Origin: Apiotrichum sp. Y4204
Taxonomy: Eukaryota; Basidiomycota; Tremellomycetes; Trichosporonales; Trichosporonaceae
NCBI GenBank assembly: GCA_025531455.1
Contig: JAMYHL010000053.1
Span: 186,001 to 250,000, forward strand
DNA length: 64,000 nt
Direction: 5' to 3'
A program made the position numbers and the translations under genes. The notes under the pieces are model-generated. The model was given only the letters and a program-made list of their open reading frames with translations, was not told the origin of the DNA and did no database searches. Of the stretch, positions 25,102-35,600 are shown piece after piece; positions within the stretch are counted from its first letter, which is position 1, and every line of letters starts with the position of its first letter.

Positions 25102-25407
25102 CTACCAGCACTTGTTAGAAACGGCGGGAGGCGCGCCACTATTGACCGCCCAGTCGTGTACGAAGCATCCGTAAGGTTTAACGTACGACCAGTAGCAGTT
25201 GTCGTGTTGGCAGCCCCACTGGCCACCGTTGAGGATGTAGCAGTCAATGTCGACCTCGCCACCCTGAGGGAGCGTGCCGGCTACCTTGGAGAAGAACTGG
25301 GGAGCCTCGTAGCAGGTTGCCTCGACCTTCATTGTGGCGTGGCGGGCGCCCTCGGCGGCCGAGAGGAGGAGGAGAGAGGTGAGCGCGGCAATGTCGAGAA
25401 GCTTCAT
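25102..25407 (-). CDS. Small secreted cysteine-rich protein, SH3b-like (101 residues)
   Basis: Residues 1 to about 20 form a classical signal peptide (MKLLDIAALTSLLLLSAAEG). The mature part has six Cys (positions 32, 56, 66, 71, 81 and 100), enough for three disulphides. The pattern KVAGTLPQGGEVDIDCYI, then W-x-V-x3-GCFVHDWAV, is like a bacterial-type SH3 (SH3b) domain, in which a GTLPxG turn is followed by a Trp and a G-x-V-x-D/S end. SH3b domains usually bind peptides or cell-wall polymers, so an extracellular wall-associated or effector-like role is possible. That is inference. A TATA-like element (ACATAAAAGG on the minus strand) lies about 45 bases upstream. Single exon. High Cys and Trp content distinguishes it from its neighbours. 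Confidence 0.75.
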   Translation of the reverse strand: MKLLDIAALTSLLLLSAAEGARHATMKVEATCYEAPQFFSKVAGTLPQGGEVDIDCYILNGGQWGCQHDNCYWSYVKPYGCFVHDWAVNSGAPPAVSNKCW

Positions 25408-27056
25408 GTTGAGAGGTTGGAATGATGGGGATGTCAGTGGGAGATGAACCGCCTTTTATGTCATTCTTGTGAGGCAGTTGCTCTAGCGAATTCCGGCCAC
25501 AACTCCAGTCCAGCAACAGTACCGCTCAATGAGGCAGCAAAGCCCGATGACAACGACGGCGGTTCTCCATCAGACCCGGATTCAGACTGCCAAGACTCCC
25601 GTTAGGTGACTCGACAATGACCGTTCCATCGGTGTCGAGCACATGTTGGGGACCCCCGAACTCATTCCTGACATCGCTGCTAACGTCCTCAAGGCCTTGG
25701 ATACCTCTTCCAACTCTCTATCCGAGTGGGCATTCCTCCCGCACCATATGTAGAGTGCAAGGTCGGGTGGAGCCGCGAGGACGAACGAGAACTAGCGGTG
25801 AGGAAGAATGGCCTCAACAACAAACTTGCTGAGATCTCTGAAGGGTTCTCGAACAAGGTTATTTGGGGCGCTGCAGAGCGTATCTCCCTGGAAAGGTGAG
25901 GATCTGAGAGACCCATCTCCGCCGGAACCCAGTTCCGAACTACTACAGTAGACGTTTGTGGGAACCGCCTCCACATAATTACACGTTCCGTCGGAGATTT
26001 TTACTCCCCAACGACGTCAGATGCCATAATACCAGCTTGTCCTCGGAACGCAATGCTTGGCGTGGTGGCCCACATGGGGATCAAGCTTTGCAGCTCTATG
26101 GAGCGATGGGGGGTGAAACGCGCTTGCCAGAGATCAAGTCTCGCTCTCAGCACAACACCTTGACTGCTGTTTTCAGAACCCCGGTTCCTAGTACGACGCG
26201 GCAGTCGCTATGGGCTCAAAGTTCTGAGTAATCGTGTTGTGCCTTGTCGAGTTGGTGACTTCGTATCGTAAGTAGGATGACTGTGGAGACAATAAACCTG
26301 GGGACGGGAATGCACCATGTGTTGCAGCTTGTCATGTGGATATCCTGTCTACAACGTCATCTCTACCACTCCTAAGCCTCTAGTTTCGGGCTGTTGATCT
26401 GATTTCTTGTTTAGTTGTGGAGCCACAATGACTGTGTAAGTTTGAGTGGCTAAAGATCACGTGCACGCAGCAAATACGCAGTGTCAGTCCCCAGACGATG
26501 GCCATGCCGACCGACCGACTGAGTGCTGCGTTATTCCTTCGGAAACGATGAGTGTTGCCTAGGAGGTCTCCCAGTAACTGTTGGCCCATGACGATGAACC
26601 AAAGTCTGCAGAGAACTGAGGAGGTACAACTAGGTGAGATGAGGGGCAAGAGACTCCTTCAAGACGGGACTTGACATTCACGGGCTCAGTAGACGCTGGA
26701 AGCAAGCTGATAAGGGAATGTCGCCGATATATCAAGCTGTGTGCCGACCATGGGTCTGAAGTCGACAGGATTAATGTGTTATGCTGCGAGTTATCTCGTG
26801 GACAGTTGCCGAATCTCGGTCATTTCCCAACACTGCAATGCCGAGCTCGGCACAACCACCCCGGCAACCTCATGCCGAGCCGGATAAACCGAATACCCCA
26901 AGGACCTCCACACAGCGAGGCGTTTGCCCTCGTTTAAGATATCCGGCACGAGTATGAATAAGCAGAATCGTGTCGAACGCCTCTCCCCCACCCATCTCTC
27001 AGATTGATGAACTCGGCATTGCACTGCTCTCAACTCCTCACTCACGCTCACTCACA
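25408..27056. other. Intergenic, with a possible degenerate gene near 25640-26200
   Basis: Pieces in three plus-strand frames look protein-like: MLGTPELIPDIAANVLKALD (about 25643-25752), NGLNNKLAEISEGFSNKVIW (about 25808-25895) and RNAMLGVVAHMGIKLCSSME (about 26049-26110). They are separated by stops and frame changes without good splice sites, which suggests a relic. I see no gene between 26230 and 27056. The last 60 bases form the leader of the next gene. Confidence 0.3.
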
Positions 27057-28351
27057 ATGGCAGGCCCCAAGTCGCTCCTCTTCACGCCCCTCAAGCTCGG
27101 CGCCACGTCGCTCAAGCACCGCGTCGTCATGGCGCCGCTCACGCGCTTCCGCGCCGACCCGACGACCTACGTCCCCTCCGACCTCGCGGTGCAGTACTAC
27201 GCGCAGCGCGCGTCCGAGGGCGGCCTTATCATCTCAGAGGCGACCTACGTTGCCGAAGAGGCCGGCGGTTTCCCCGCCGCTCCTGGAATCTGGTCCGAGG
27301 AGCAGGTCGCTGCCTGGAAGAAGGTCACCGCTGCAGTGCACGAGAAGGGCGGCAAGATCTTCCTCCAGCTCTGGGCTCTTGGGTGCGTACCTCTTCTCTT
27401 GTGTCATACTCACACTAGCCGCGTCGCGAGCCCCAAGATCGTAAAGACCGTGTTGGGGCCGACATCCAAGCCGTACTCGGCCGGCAGCGTTACTATCCAG
27501 GGTGCGCCCCCGACCGAAGTGACGGCCATGACGCCGGCAGACATCGACCGCTTCGTGGAGCACTACCGCCTCGCGGCGCTCAACGCCATCGACGCAGACT
27601 TTGACGGTGTCGAGGTGCACGGCGCAAACGGCTATGTAAGACATCATAAAATTAGCTTTTGAACTCTTGTTCTGACCGCAGCTCCTGGACGAGTTTCTCC
27701 AGAGCGTCTCGAACGACCGGACAGACGAGTACGGCGGGAGTCTCGAGAACCGGTTCCGTTTCCCCCTGCGCGTGCTGAATGCGGTGTGCGAGGCTGTTGG
27801 GCCCGAACGCGTCGGTATCCGTATGAGCCCGTTCAACCAGTTCCAGGGCATGCGCGAGGCCGACCCCCTCGGAACGTTCATTCCGTGGACAAAGACAATT
27901 GTGGCGGCGCAGCCGCGCCTCGCGTACATCCACGCGGTGGAGGCGCGCGGCGCGGGAGTCAGCTCTAATGACGCAAACGCCGAGCTCGCGTCCCCCGCAG
28001 ACAGCCTCGCGCCTATCCGCGAGATCGTCAATGCTGCCGACATCAAGTTTATGGTGTGTGGCGGGTACAATGATGTGAATGCCGCTGCCGAGGCGGACAA
28101 GACTGGCGACCTGATTGCGTTTGGCCGGCACTTTATTGGTGCGTGTTTGATTTGTGAGAGTTCAGAGCTGACGGCCAGCGAACCCCGACCTGCCTGCGCG
28201 CCTCCAGAACGGATGGGAGCTCAACCGCTACGACCGCCCGACGTTCTACACCGGCGGATCAAAGGGATATGTCGAGTATGTACAGCGTATGAGGCAGTGC
28301 AGGACTGATGACAGCTACCCGCTCTACCAGACTGTCCAGGTCCAGGCGTAG
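27057..28351 (+). CDS. Old yellow enzyme family NAD(P)H:flavin oxidoreductase
   Basis: This is an FMN-dependent enoate reductase of the OYE/12-oxophytodienoate reductase family that reduces activated C=C bonds. Exons 27057-27382, 27419-27635, 27682-28138, 28179-28275 and 28315-28351 give 377 residues, the usual size. N-terminal [10 protein letters not shown] is the FMN-binding loop. The substrate-binding HGANGYLLDEFLQ has the His and Asn that bind the carbonyl, with the following Tyr as likely proton donor. It is followed by [19 protein letters not shown], the family signature. VGIRMSPF and the late [14 protein letters not shown] are FMN phosphate-binding elements. All introns are 36-46 bases with CTGAC-like branch points. 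Yeast homologues act in oxidative stress and unsaturated carbonyl detoxification; the natural substrate is unknown. Confidence 0.93.
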
Positions 28352-29151
28352 GAGCCTGTTACGCGCAAGTCGGGACTCGTTGTACATACCTGATTAGGAG
28401 GGACCTCGGTTGGAGTAGCACTAGGCCATTGCATACGAATAGCTTAACAGGGACTGTGAACGGCCGTACTCTTGCGGCCACTTGGGAGGAGCGCTCCGGC
28501 CCGGGTTGGTCCTCCGTCAGTGGAGCCAACGCCCTGCGCGAAGGTGCTGCGCCGGCCCTAACAACCCTGCTCTGCGGTCCCCTGGTGTTTAAGGTGGTCC
28601 CTGTTCACAGAGAACATCTGATCGTACTCCTCGGAAGTGGGATAGTTGACAGTCTCACTGATGTCAGTCCGCGTCTCATACTGACAACTCACTCAAGCTT
28701 GCGCTTCATGTGCCACCGGTTGAGGTCATGCGACGACACGAGGAGAAGAATTCAGGAAACACAAGCGCCAGCCATTGCGCCGACGATTATGCTCATGCCA
28801 CACGTTCCTTGCGCTGCCTTGTCTCCGATCCTCGGCCGTGAAAAGGCCCCAGCCGCGCTTACAACTCTGTGCCGCTCACGAACGGCTATCTGTGTGATTG
28901 TCATTTTGCCCCGAAACATGGCGAGGATCATACACTCGGAACTGGTGTGTGGCACCTCGGTGTCGCACTGGTCATGTACTCGATTGTGTCTTCTGCACTG
29001 TATCCGCAGTCTACAAGCGAGAGACCTGATGACACTGGGTTGGGTTTGGTCACACGAACAGAAAGGAATGGCTCATGAGAACACTCAGCCAGCCCAATCG
29101 GCGTCGCTCTACCTTCTCACCGTCCAACCGCACCCCGCTCGCGATCGTGGC
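28352..29151. other. Intergenic, no supported gene
   Basis: A long plus-strand frame (28429-29211) runs into the tRNA gene and has no domain or splice support. Nothing else is evident. Confidence 0.4.
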
Positions 29152-29248
29152 GGGCGTGTAGCTCAGTTGGTAGAGCGTTCCATTCGCAGTCAGTCTCGTC
29201 TCTTCTGCTGATTTGGAAAGGTCTTTGGTTCGATTCCTAACTCGTCCA
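29152..29248 (+). tRNA. tRNA-Ala(CGC) with a 24-base intron
   Basis: This is a second copy of the gene at 16949-17038, on the opposite strand. The first 38 bases (GGGCGTGTAGCTCAGTTGGT onward) and the 3' part from TGGAA to CTCGTCCA are identical. Only the intron differs in length and part of its sequence, sharing TCTCTTCTGCTGA. The anticodon loop again reads TTCGCA, anticodon CGC. G3-T70 is present. A T5 run (GGCTTTTTAGG) about 20 bases downstream is a likely RNA polymerase III terminator. Confidence 0.87.
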
Positions 29249-29953
29249 GTGTACGGGGTTCCCCTGGCTTTTTAGGAGGAGAAGAGAGGGGGACAAAGAA
29301 CGGGCATGGGACAATAGGGCCGATGGAGCGCGAGGAGACGGCCAGACAACGCTCTGATGATCTGATGACCAGCGTGTTGCCGCAAGCTCATGTCGAAGCG
29401 TTCTCCGACGTGGAGCTGTAACTGATACCCCGGTTCTCCGATACCCTTTCAACAGGCACCGATCAGCTTGGACCCTCGTCCTTGCTGTCGAAGCCATCAG
29501 GGGCAACGAAAGCACGAAGGGTCCGACAACACGCTCAACGAAACTAAACAAATCACTGACAGCGCGGCCTTCAGCAACGAGGTCGCAGTATCAAAACTCA
29601 ACACCTCTGCGCAGGACCGCAGCTGCCATGTATGCAGCCGCGTCAAAGAATGTGGCGCTACCATCTTTACGGTGGCCAGCAACATTGGACCCACAGGCCA
29701 AAGCTTAAAGGCGACTCAAACCACTCTATTGTCGTTTCAGTCCTTGACCCCGGGACGCCGGTCATTGCGCCTCATGTTGTGGTGCGAGACTGCCGGCTGC
29801 TCACACTGCGGCAATCACAGCTCGCACCGGCACGATGCATTTGTACTGTGTGCTAGGCAACAGCATAAGTATATAATGGAGCGTCTTGCTAGCATCATGG
29901 TCTCCCTACAGCAAACAACTCCTCAGCTCCAAGCAGTACAGCACCGCGAGACC
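29249..29953. other. Intergenic and promoter region of the BTB gene
   Basis: No coding frame is supported. A TATA box near the 3' end is listed separately. Confidence 0.4.
29870..29877 (+). promoter_or_regulatory. TATA box of the BTB gene
   Basis: TATATAAT lies 77 bases before the ATG at 29954. Its place argues that the Met at 29878, only one base behind it, cannot be the start, and favours the ATG at 29954. Confidence 0.5.
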
Positions 29954-30657
29954 ATGACCGACTCCAAGCCAATCACAGACGACCCCAACTGGACGACCGG
30001 CGACCTCGAGATCATCAGCGCCGACCGCGTGCGTTTCCGTGCCAAGCGCCGCTGGGTGGCCCATGCAAGGTTGGTGCCTTATTACCGCTGTTCTGTCCTG
30101 ACCACAGCGAGGTCCTCGGGGACATGATGGAGGGCGGCCAGGAATCTATCATCGAGTTCACCGACGAGCGTATCGAGACCGCCACCGCATTGGATATCTT
30201 CCTACACCTTGCCGCTGGGACGTGTACGACCAGGGATTTCGGTACCGACGGAGCCCGCGTCTTCAAGGCCCTCCCCTTCCTGCATAAATGGGACTGTCGC
30301 GTTGCGCTTTCCGCTCTTGCTGGCCTCGTGGCACTTGGATCGCTGATATCGGAGCACCCCTACACCGCCAAACCGAAAGCATCTATCCTCTTTACACCTT
30401 CTACCCTCTTCCTCCTCGGAGCGCTGCTTCCCAGTCGCGAGATTCTCGACCACGCGAGTATTTGGCTAATGACCATCGAGTGTCCGCACCCCCGCTTTAC
30501 GGCCGGCCACGATATTGAACCTAAGTACATTCACGCGCTGTGGGCCGTGTACCACGGCGTCAAGATGAAAGAGCCTCTAGACCGACAATTGAAGGCGTTC
30601 CAGGAGGCGCTTGACGAGGGAGACAGCGCCAAGACCACTTCGGCCGCCGACGCGTGA
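29954..30657 (+). CDS. BTB/POZ-domain protein (221 residues)
   Basis: Exons 29954-30069 and 30108-30657 join over a 38-base intron (GTTGGT donor, CTGACCACAG end). The N-terminal half matches a BTB/POZ fold. GDLEIISADRVRFRAKRRWV (the usual D-x-x-h-x-S-x-D-x2-x-F-x-x-H region) is followed by AHASEVLGDMMEGG, IIEFTDERIETATALDIFL and the late helices. The C-terminal part (SREILDHASIWLMTIECPHP, EPKYIHALWAVYHGVKM) resembles the BACK-like tail of fungal BTB proteins that form large lineage-specific families. Such proteins act as homodimers and often as cullin-3 adaptors, but no partner domain is visible here. The gene converges on the transporter, with 206 bases between stop codons. Confidence 0.75.
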
Positions 30658-30863
30658 TAGCAAGTGATGCGACACGCTTACTGTATGTGCCATATATATT
30701 ATATATCTTACATTCTTGTCCCATATATACGTCGAGTCGGTTGTAAGCAGCAGCCAGTTTTCACTGTCGCTCATTGCACCGACGCCTTTGTACCCACACC
30801 ATTCAAGTCACTATATATGTATTTCTTCGTTCCTCCGCATCATACCCTACCCTCGCTCAGAGC

Positions 30864-32602
30864 CTACCCCGTCTTGGTCTTGAGATCCTTCCAGAGCACG
30901 AGGAACATGACCGCGCCGATACCGACAAACGCAATCTCGAGCCCGACATAGCGCTGCATCCCGACCTTGACGCCCGCGCCGCCCCACACCGCACCAGTGA
31001 CGCGGCCAACGTAATTAGAGCACTGGATCATGATGCTAATCGCGCCGTTCCACTCCCCGGGCAGCTGTTTCGACAACAGCGCAAGCGTCACTGTTGTGGC
31101 GATATTGAAGCCCAGCGCAACTAGAAACCAGCAGATCAGGAGCGACGCGTAGTTTACTTTTCGGGCCGCAAGCACCGCCTCGGCAATCACGAGCCCCGCG
31201 AGGCCGAGGCTCGCGCCGAGCGCGAGCGTGTGCCGGTCCTGCACGCGGCGCGCAAAGTGGAGGTTTAGCAGCAGAAACGGAATAGAGATGGCGCCGCCGA
31301 GCGCGATCATGTTGCCGGCCGCAAAGGGCGAAAAGTGGAATGGGTTCTCGGGCGCCGTGCTGGATGTAAACACGGGAATGTTGGCCTCCCATGCGCCGAG
31401 GATGAAAAAGTTGATCATCGAAAACCAGCACATTGTCGCCGCGACGCCGCGCTGCCCGGGCGTCATGGCACGTACCATTCGCGGGACAATGTATCGCGGT
31501 ACCCGGCGGTGTAGGGGGACGGCGGAGGAGGCGGTGGATGCCGTGTCGTCTAGTGTCCCAAGGGCAGGAACGTCCTTTACGTCTTTGAGATCCGTAATGC
31601 TGCGTCCGCCGTCCTGCTGGGCACCCGGCGTGCTGTCCCCTGGTGCGGCGCCGGAAGACGCCATGGGCACGAGCGCAATCTCGCCGGCCGCCTGCTGCGC
31701 TTCCGCCGCGGCGTCGGCGGCCGCTTTGGCTTTGATCTCTGCCTTGGTGGGGTTGAACGGCACGTCCTGGAACCAGAGGCGGACACAGACCCAGAAGACG
31801 AGCCACGCACACGCGAGAAGCCATCCAGGGGCGGAGAAGCCGTTAAATACCTTGTTGTGCGAGGGGATCTTTGAGCTGAATTGAGTTAGGATGTTTATCT
31901 GGTAAATACTCACAGGAGACCGCCGACAAAGGGACCGAGGCTGAAGCCCACGCCTTGGCAGAGGACTTGCCACCCCGCGAGAGTTGTGCGCCTCCGCACT
32001 CCGACGAGTCTGGGGTCAGCCCGAGAAGATAGTCTCTACTCACCGAGGGTCGGAGCAGTAGCGCTTGCCGTACATGAAGAACGTGAACCCGATGCCAATG
32101 ACCATCCGCCCCAGGAGGATGAGGTACAGCCAGTCGGCGGCGTACGCCAGCGCGTACATTATGTTGCCGAGGACGAGCGTCCCGCAGCAGAGGTGCAGCG
32201 GGCGGGCGTATGCGCCTGCCGGTCAGTGGAAGAACAGGGTGAGATTGGAGCTTGAAGCAGTTGAGCTCGCTTTCTTCTTCTCTACTTACCGCGGTCGAGG
32301 GCGGCCATGGGCGCGAGCATGAAGATGCTCACGGCGGGCGGGATACCGATGACGAGGCCTGAGAACACGTCTGTCCCCCCGAGGTGCTGCGCATACTCGT
32401 TCGACGAGGACACGGGCATGAAGAAGCTGAGCTGGAGGAGGAGGTTGGCGACTAGGACGATGATGAGGCTGGGTTTGTGCGGGAGCATGAACTCGTCCGC
32501 GATCGGGGTGTGGGGGTGCGCACCGATCGCAGCGCTCACCGGGGACGGCGGGGCGGTCTCGATGTCGTCCGACGGCCGCCGTGGACTCTCGTCTTCTGGC
32601 AT
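30864..32602 (-). CDS. Major facilitator superfamily transporter (530 residues)
   Basis: Exons in reading order are 32290-32602, 32044-32215, 31914-32009 and 30864-31875. The product is an integral membrane protein with about 12 hydrophobic helices. Helix 1 is SLIIVLVANLLLQLSFFMPV; exon 2 holds helices 2-3 and the motif-A-like loop YAADWLYLILLGRMVIGIGF. A hydrophilic central loop of about 100 residues includes a run of Ala/Lys/Glu (EIKAKAAADAAAEAQQA). The C-terminal six helices follow. The pattern resembles fungal transporters with a large mid-loop related to the SPX/MFS type. The substrate is unknown. Start at 32602 is chosen because the upstream in-frame extension (to 32662) is basic and not hydrophobic; it could still be used. 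Confidence 0.88.
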
Positions 32603-35600
32603 TGTGTGTTTCTCTGTGGGTCGGGCCCGTTGGGACTGTAGGATCGCGAGGAGGCGGAACATGGGGAGTTGGAGGTTGTGATGAGGAGATCGGCGTTTCC
32701 GTGGTATTATAAGTCAAACGTCTTCATCGTTCTGCACACCTCGCCGAGGTCGGTAACAGCTTTTTCTTCCAGAGATGCCGACTCGACGATTGGTGAAACA
32801 TCACTGGTGTCGGAGATATCCTATTCCTAACCATTCCAAGATATCCAAGATTGATAAGCCAGACTTACCCGAGAGGATCATGTCATCGCTCGGGGCTCAT
32901 TAGAAAATACTAGTATATCAAAGAATCAGACAGAAAAGTTAGAAGAAACATCACGAGGAGATTAGAACAAGAGATGCCAGGCACGGATTAGAAATCCTCT
33001 TAAAATTAAGCGGTGCCTGAAAGTCTGATGCTCGGAAGGCGAAAGAAGGGATCGGCGTCGACCGGGGTCGTGCAAGGCGGGGCCGCTGTGGGGCTGTCGG
33101 ATTGCAAAGGGTCGACGGATGGGAATGACGGGAGAGAGAGTATTGGTGAAGAAATGTATTGGTGAGAAATGTATCGGTGAAGAACTGTATTGGTGAAGAA
33201 ATGTATTGGTGAAGAACTGCATTGGTGAGGAGTGAGGTGTTGGTGAAAGCGCTATTGGTGAAGAGATATTGGTGAAAGAGGTACTTGTTGGTGAAAGATA
33301 CAACTGATTGGTGGGGAGCAGCATTGGTGAAACGGGAAGGACACCGGTGAAATGGATGGCGAATTGGTGAAAACGGTGAGCACGCATTAATCAACACGGA
33401 CGATGCGTACGATGCATTGGTCCGGAGCTGGTCAGAGTCAGATGGTCAGTACATTGCTGTAGTGACTTTCCTTCATTGGTGAACAGCACGTTGCGGAAGG
33501 TCGTAAAGCTCTTGGTGAGTACACAGCATTGGGAGCCACATCCAGAGAGACAACGGTACCCGCTCTGGTGCCCAGGATGTCATGCACATGCCCGACTCTC
33601 AGGCCCTCAGCGAACAGCGAGTAGCTACCACGGTATCGGATACTGGAATCTTGCCACTGGGGCCCAGAACACTGCGAGTGAGTCATGTATGGCCGTGCGT
33701 CACACAGAGTCGGAGCTCAATGCACTCGAGCTGCGCTCTCGCGAGGGGTCAGGGGTTGGGACAGGTGGTACGCACAGCGGTACAGCGGTGCAACGGTGCA
33801 GCGGTGCTTGTCCGCCCATTGCGAGATGCTATATACATATATACTCCAGATATCCAGCGTTGCTTGGCGGTGTGCGCGTGCATGCATGGATTGCGTCGGG
33901 AGGGCATGCGACGTGCGATATCTGATATGTATGTATGTATCTGGGCTGTGATGCTTGAAATCTGGCCCAAACATGATCTGATTGCACACCGATGCAGCTG
34001 TGCAGAGCATACGCGCACGCGCTTATCCAGGATCCAGTACCATGCAGGTGCAGCCCGTCAAGGCCTCAAGGCCTCAAGTTGCAGTGCCACACCTTCATAA
34101 GCCTACACCCTCAAAGCATATCCGCCATTAACACTTGTGCTGCGGAGCACTCCGATCGGGGGGTCACAAGCTGTGGCCGTTCGCGGCCAGCCCTGGGCCC
34201 GCGGCCCTGCGTCTCACGTCTCACGTCGCACGTCTCGCCGAGTCCGAGACACGTGCCCTGCATGACGCGACGCGCGGCGCGCGGCGCCGAGAGTGGGTCC
34301 GCGCCGTGGACTCGTGCTCCGCAAGCTGTACAGTGTCACCGCGCATACCGCCGCGAAACGTCCTTTGCCCATAATAGACCCACTCCAACGCACCTGTCGA
34401 TCTGTCGAGTCCATTTATAGCACCCATTTATGCCCCGTCTGAATCAGATCCACACATTCCATGGACTGTACTGTACTCGACATGTCCTACTCGGCGAGCG
34501 CAAGGCCCAGACCGCGAGCGGCCTAGCTCCCCTCTTGAACGGTGGCATGCGTCGGGGAAGACAATCGCATCGCAGCGTCGGAGAATGCTGCGCTCTGGAA
34601 TGCGATTCAAGGCTATACGTCCAGAACCAGGACCAGAGCCGCATTCCCATTCACCAATTCTATGGATCTGTGCTCCATCACCTCGGCACTAACCAGCTGT
34701 CGATTGCGACAAAGCTGTGGTAAGCCCCTGGTGTATGTCAGCGCCGCCGATGACTGCGCTCCATGTGCAGATCAGTTCTGCACAGCGTGTGTTTTGGCAG
34801 GGAAGCGGGAGGCAGACCCAAAACACGGCCAGAGTGAAACAGCGCAGCGTATAACCGATATAGCACCAGCTGCGCGGGTCCAGGCTCTGAGGGCCAAATC
34901 GAGATTCCCCGTGACCCCCCTTGTTGAGTACTCGCTGATTCGGTCTGTCCCTCCTCCTAGGCCACCTACTTCCGTCGCCGTCGCCTTGAGTCCATCAGCT
35001 GAGTACGAAGCATCGACAAGTGGATACTCTGCATAACCGATGCAGAGCTTGGATAGTGGACCCGGCTCAGCGCCCCCGAAACTTATTCTAAAACGCAGGA
35101 CGGAATGGGGACCGCGTACTGTGACTGGAGGTGGCGCAAACCTTCCACACTCGTCGGGCATCAGGGTCGGCCGATGTAAGTTCAGTGTTCTGTTCATGTA
35201 ATCGTAAAGTAAGCTCAGCGCCGACGGGGATTTCGTGCAGTTGGTGGTGCTTACACGTTACGGTTCAGAAGTTTCGGCCGACGGGGGGCCACTTTACATA
35301 AATAAGATGGCACAGAAAAAAGGTACAGTACGTACACAGAGGCACTGAGGTACCGGGGCAATAAGGTGGACTGCCAAGGTGCCAAGTGGTCAACCGGGGT
35401 CGGAGTCGAGGCCTTTGATGTCTTGATCTCTTCCTTTGATGTCATTACTTGCAGCCATCGAGCGATGCGGCTGCAATGATCTGTTTCTAATGAGAAGATA
35501 GCAAGCTGTATCATATGCGCAGCCTCGCCTCCATCAGTGTCGGAACGGGCAGCCAAAACGAGACCACCAGCATTGTAACCGGGGCCAAGCCAAACAAGGC

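Noticed and set aside
32951..33397. FTN/HQY-repeat protein on the minus strand
   Set aside because: It is the translation of a minisatellite, and a second frame is equally open; no start context or conservation can be claimed.
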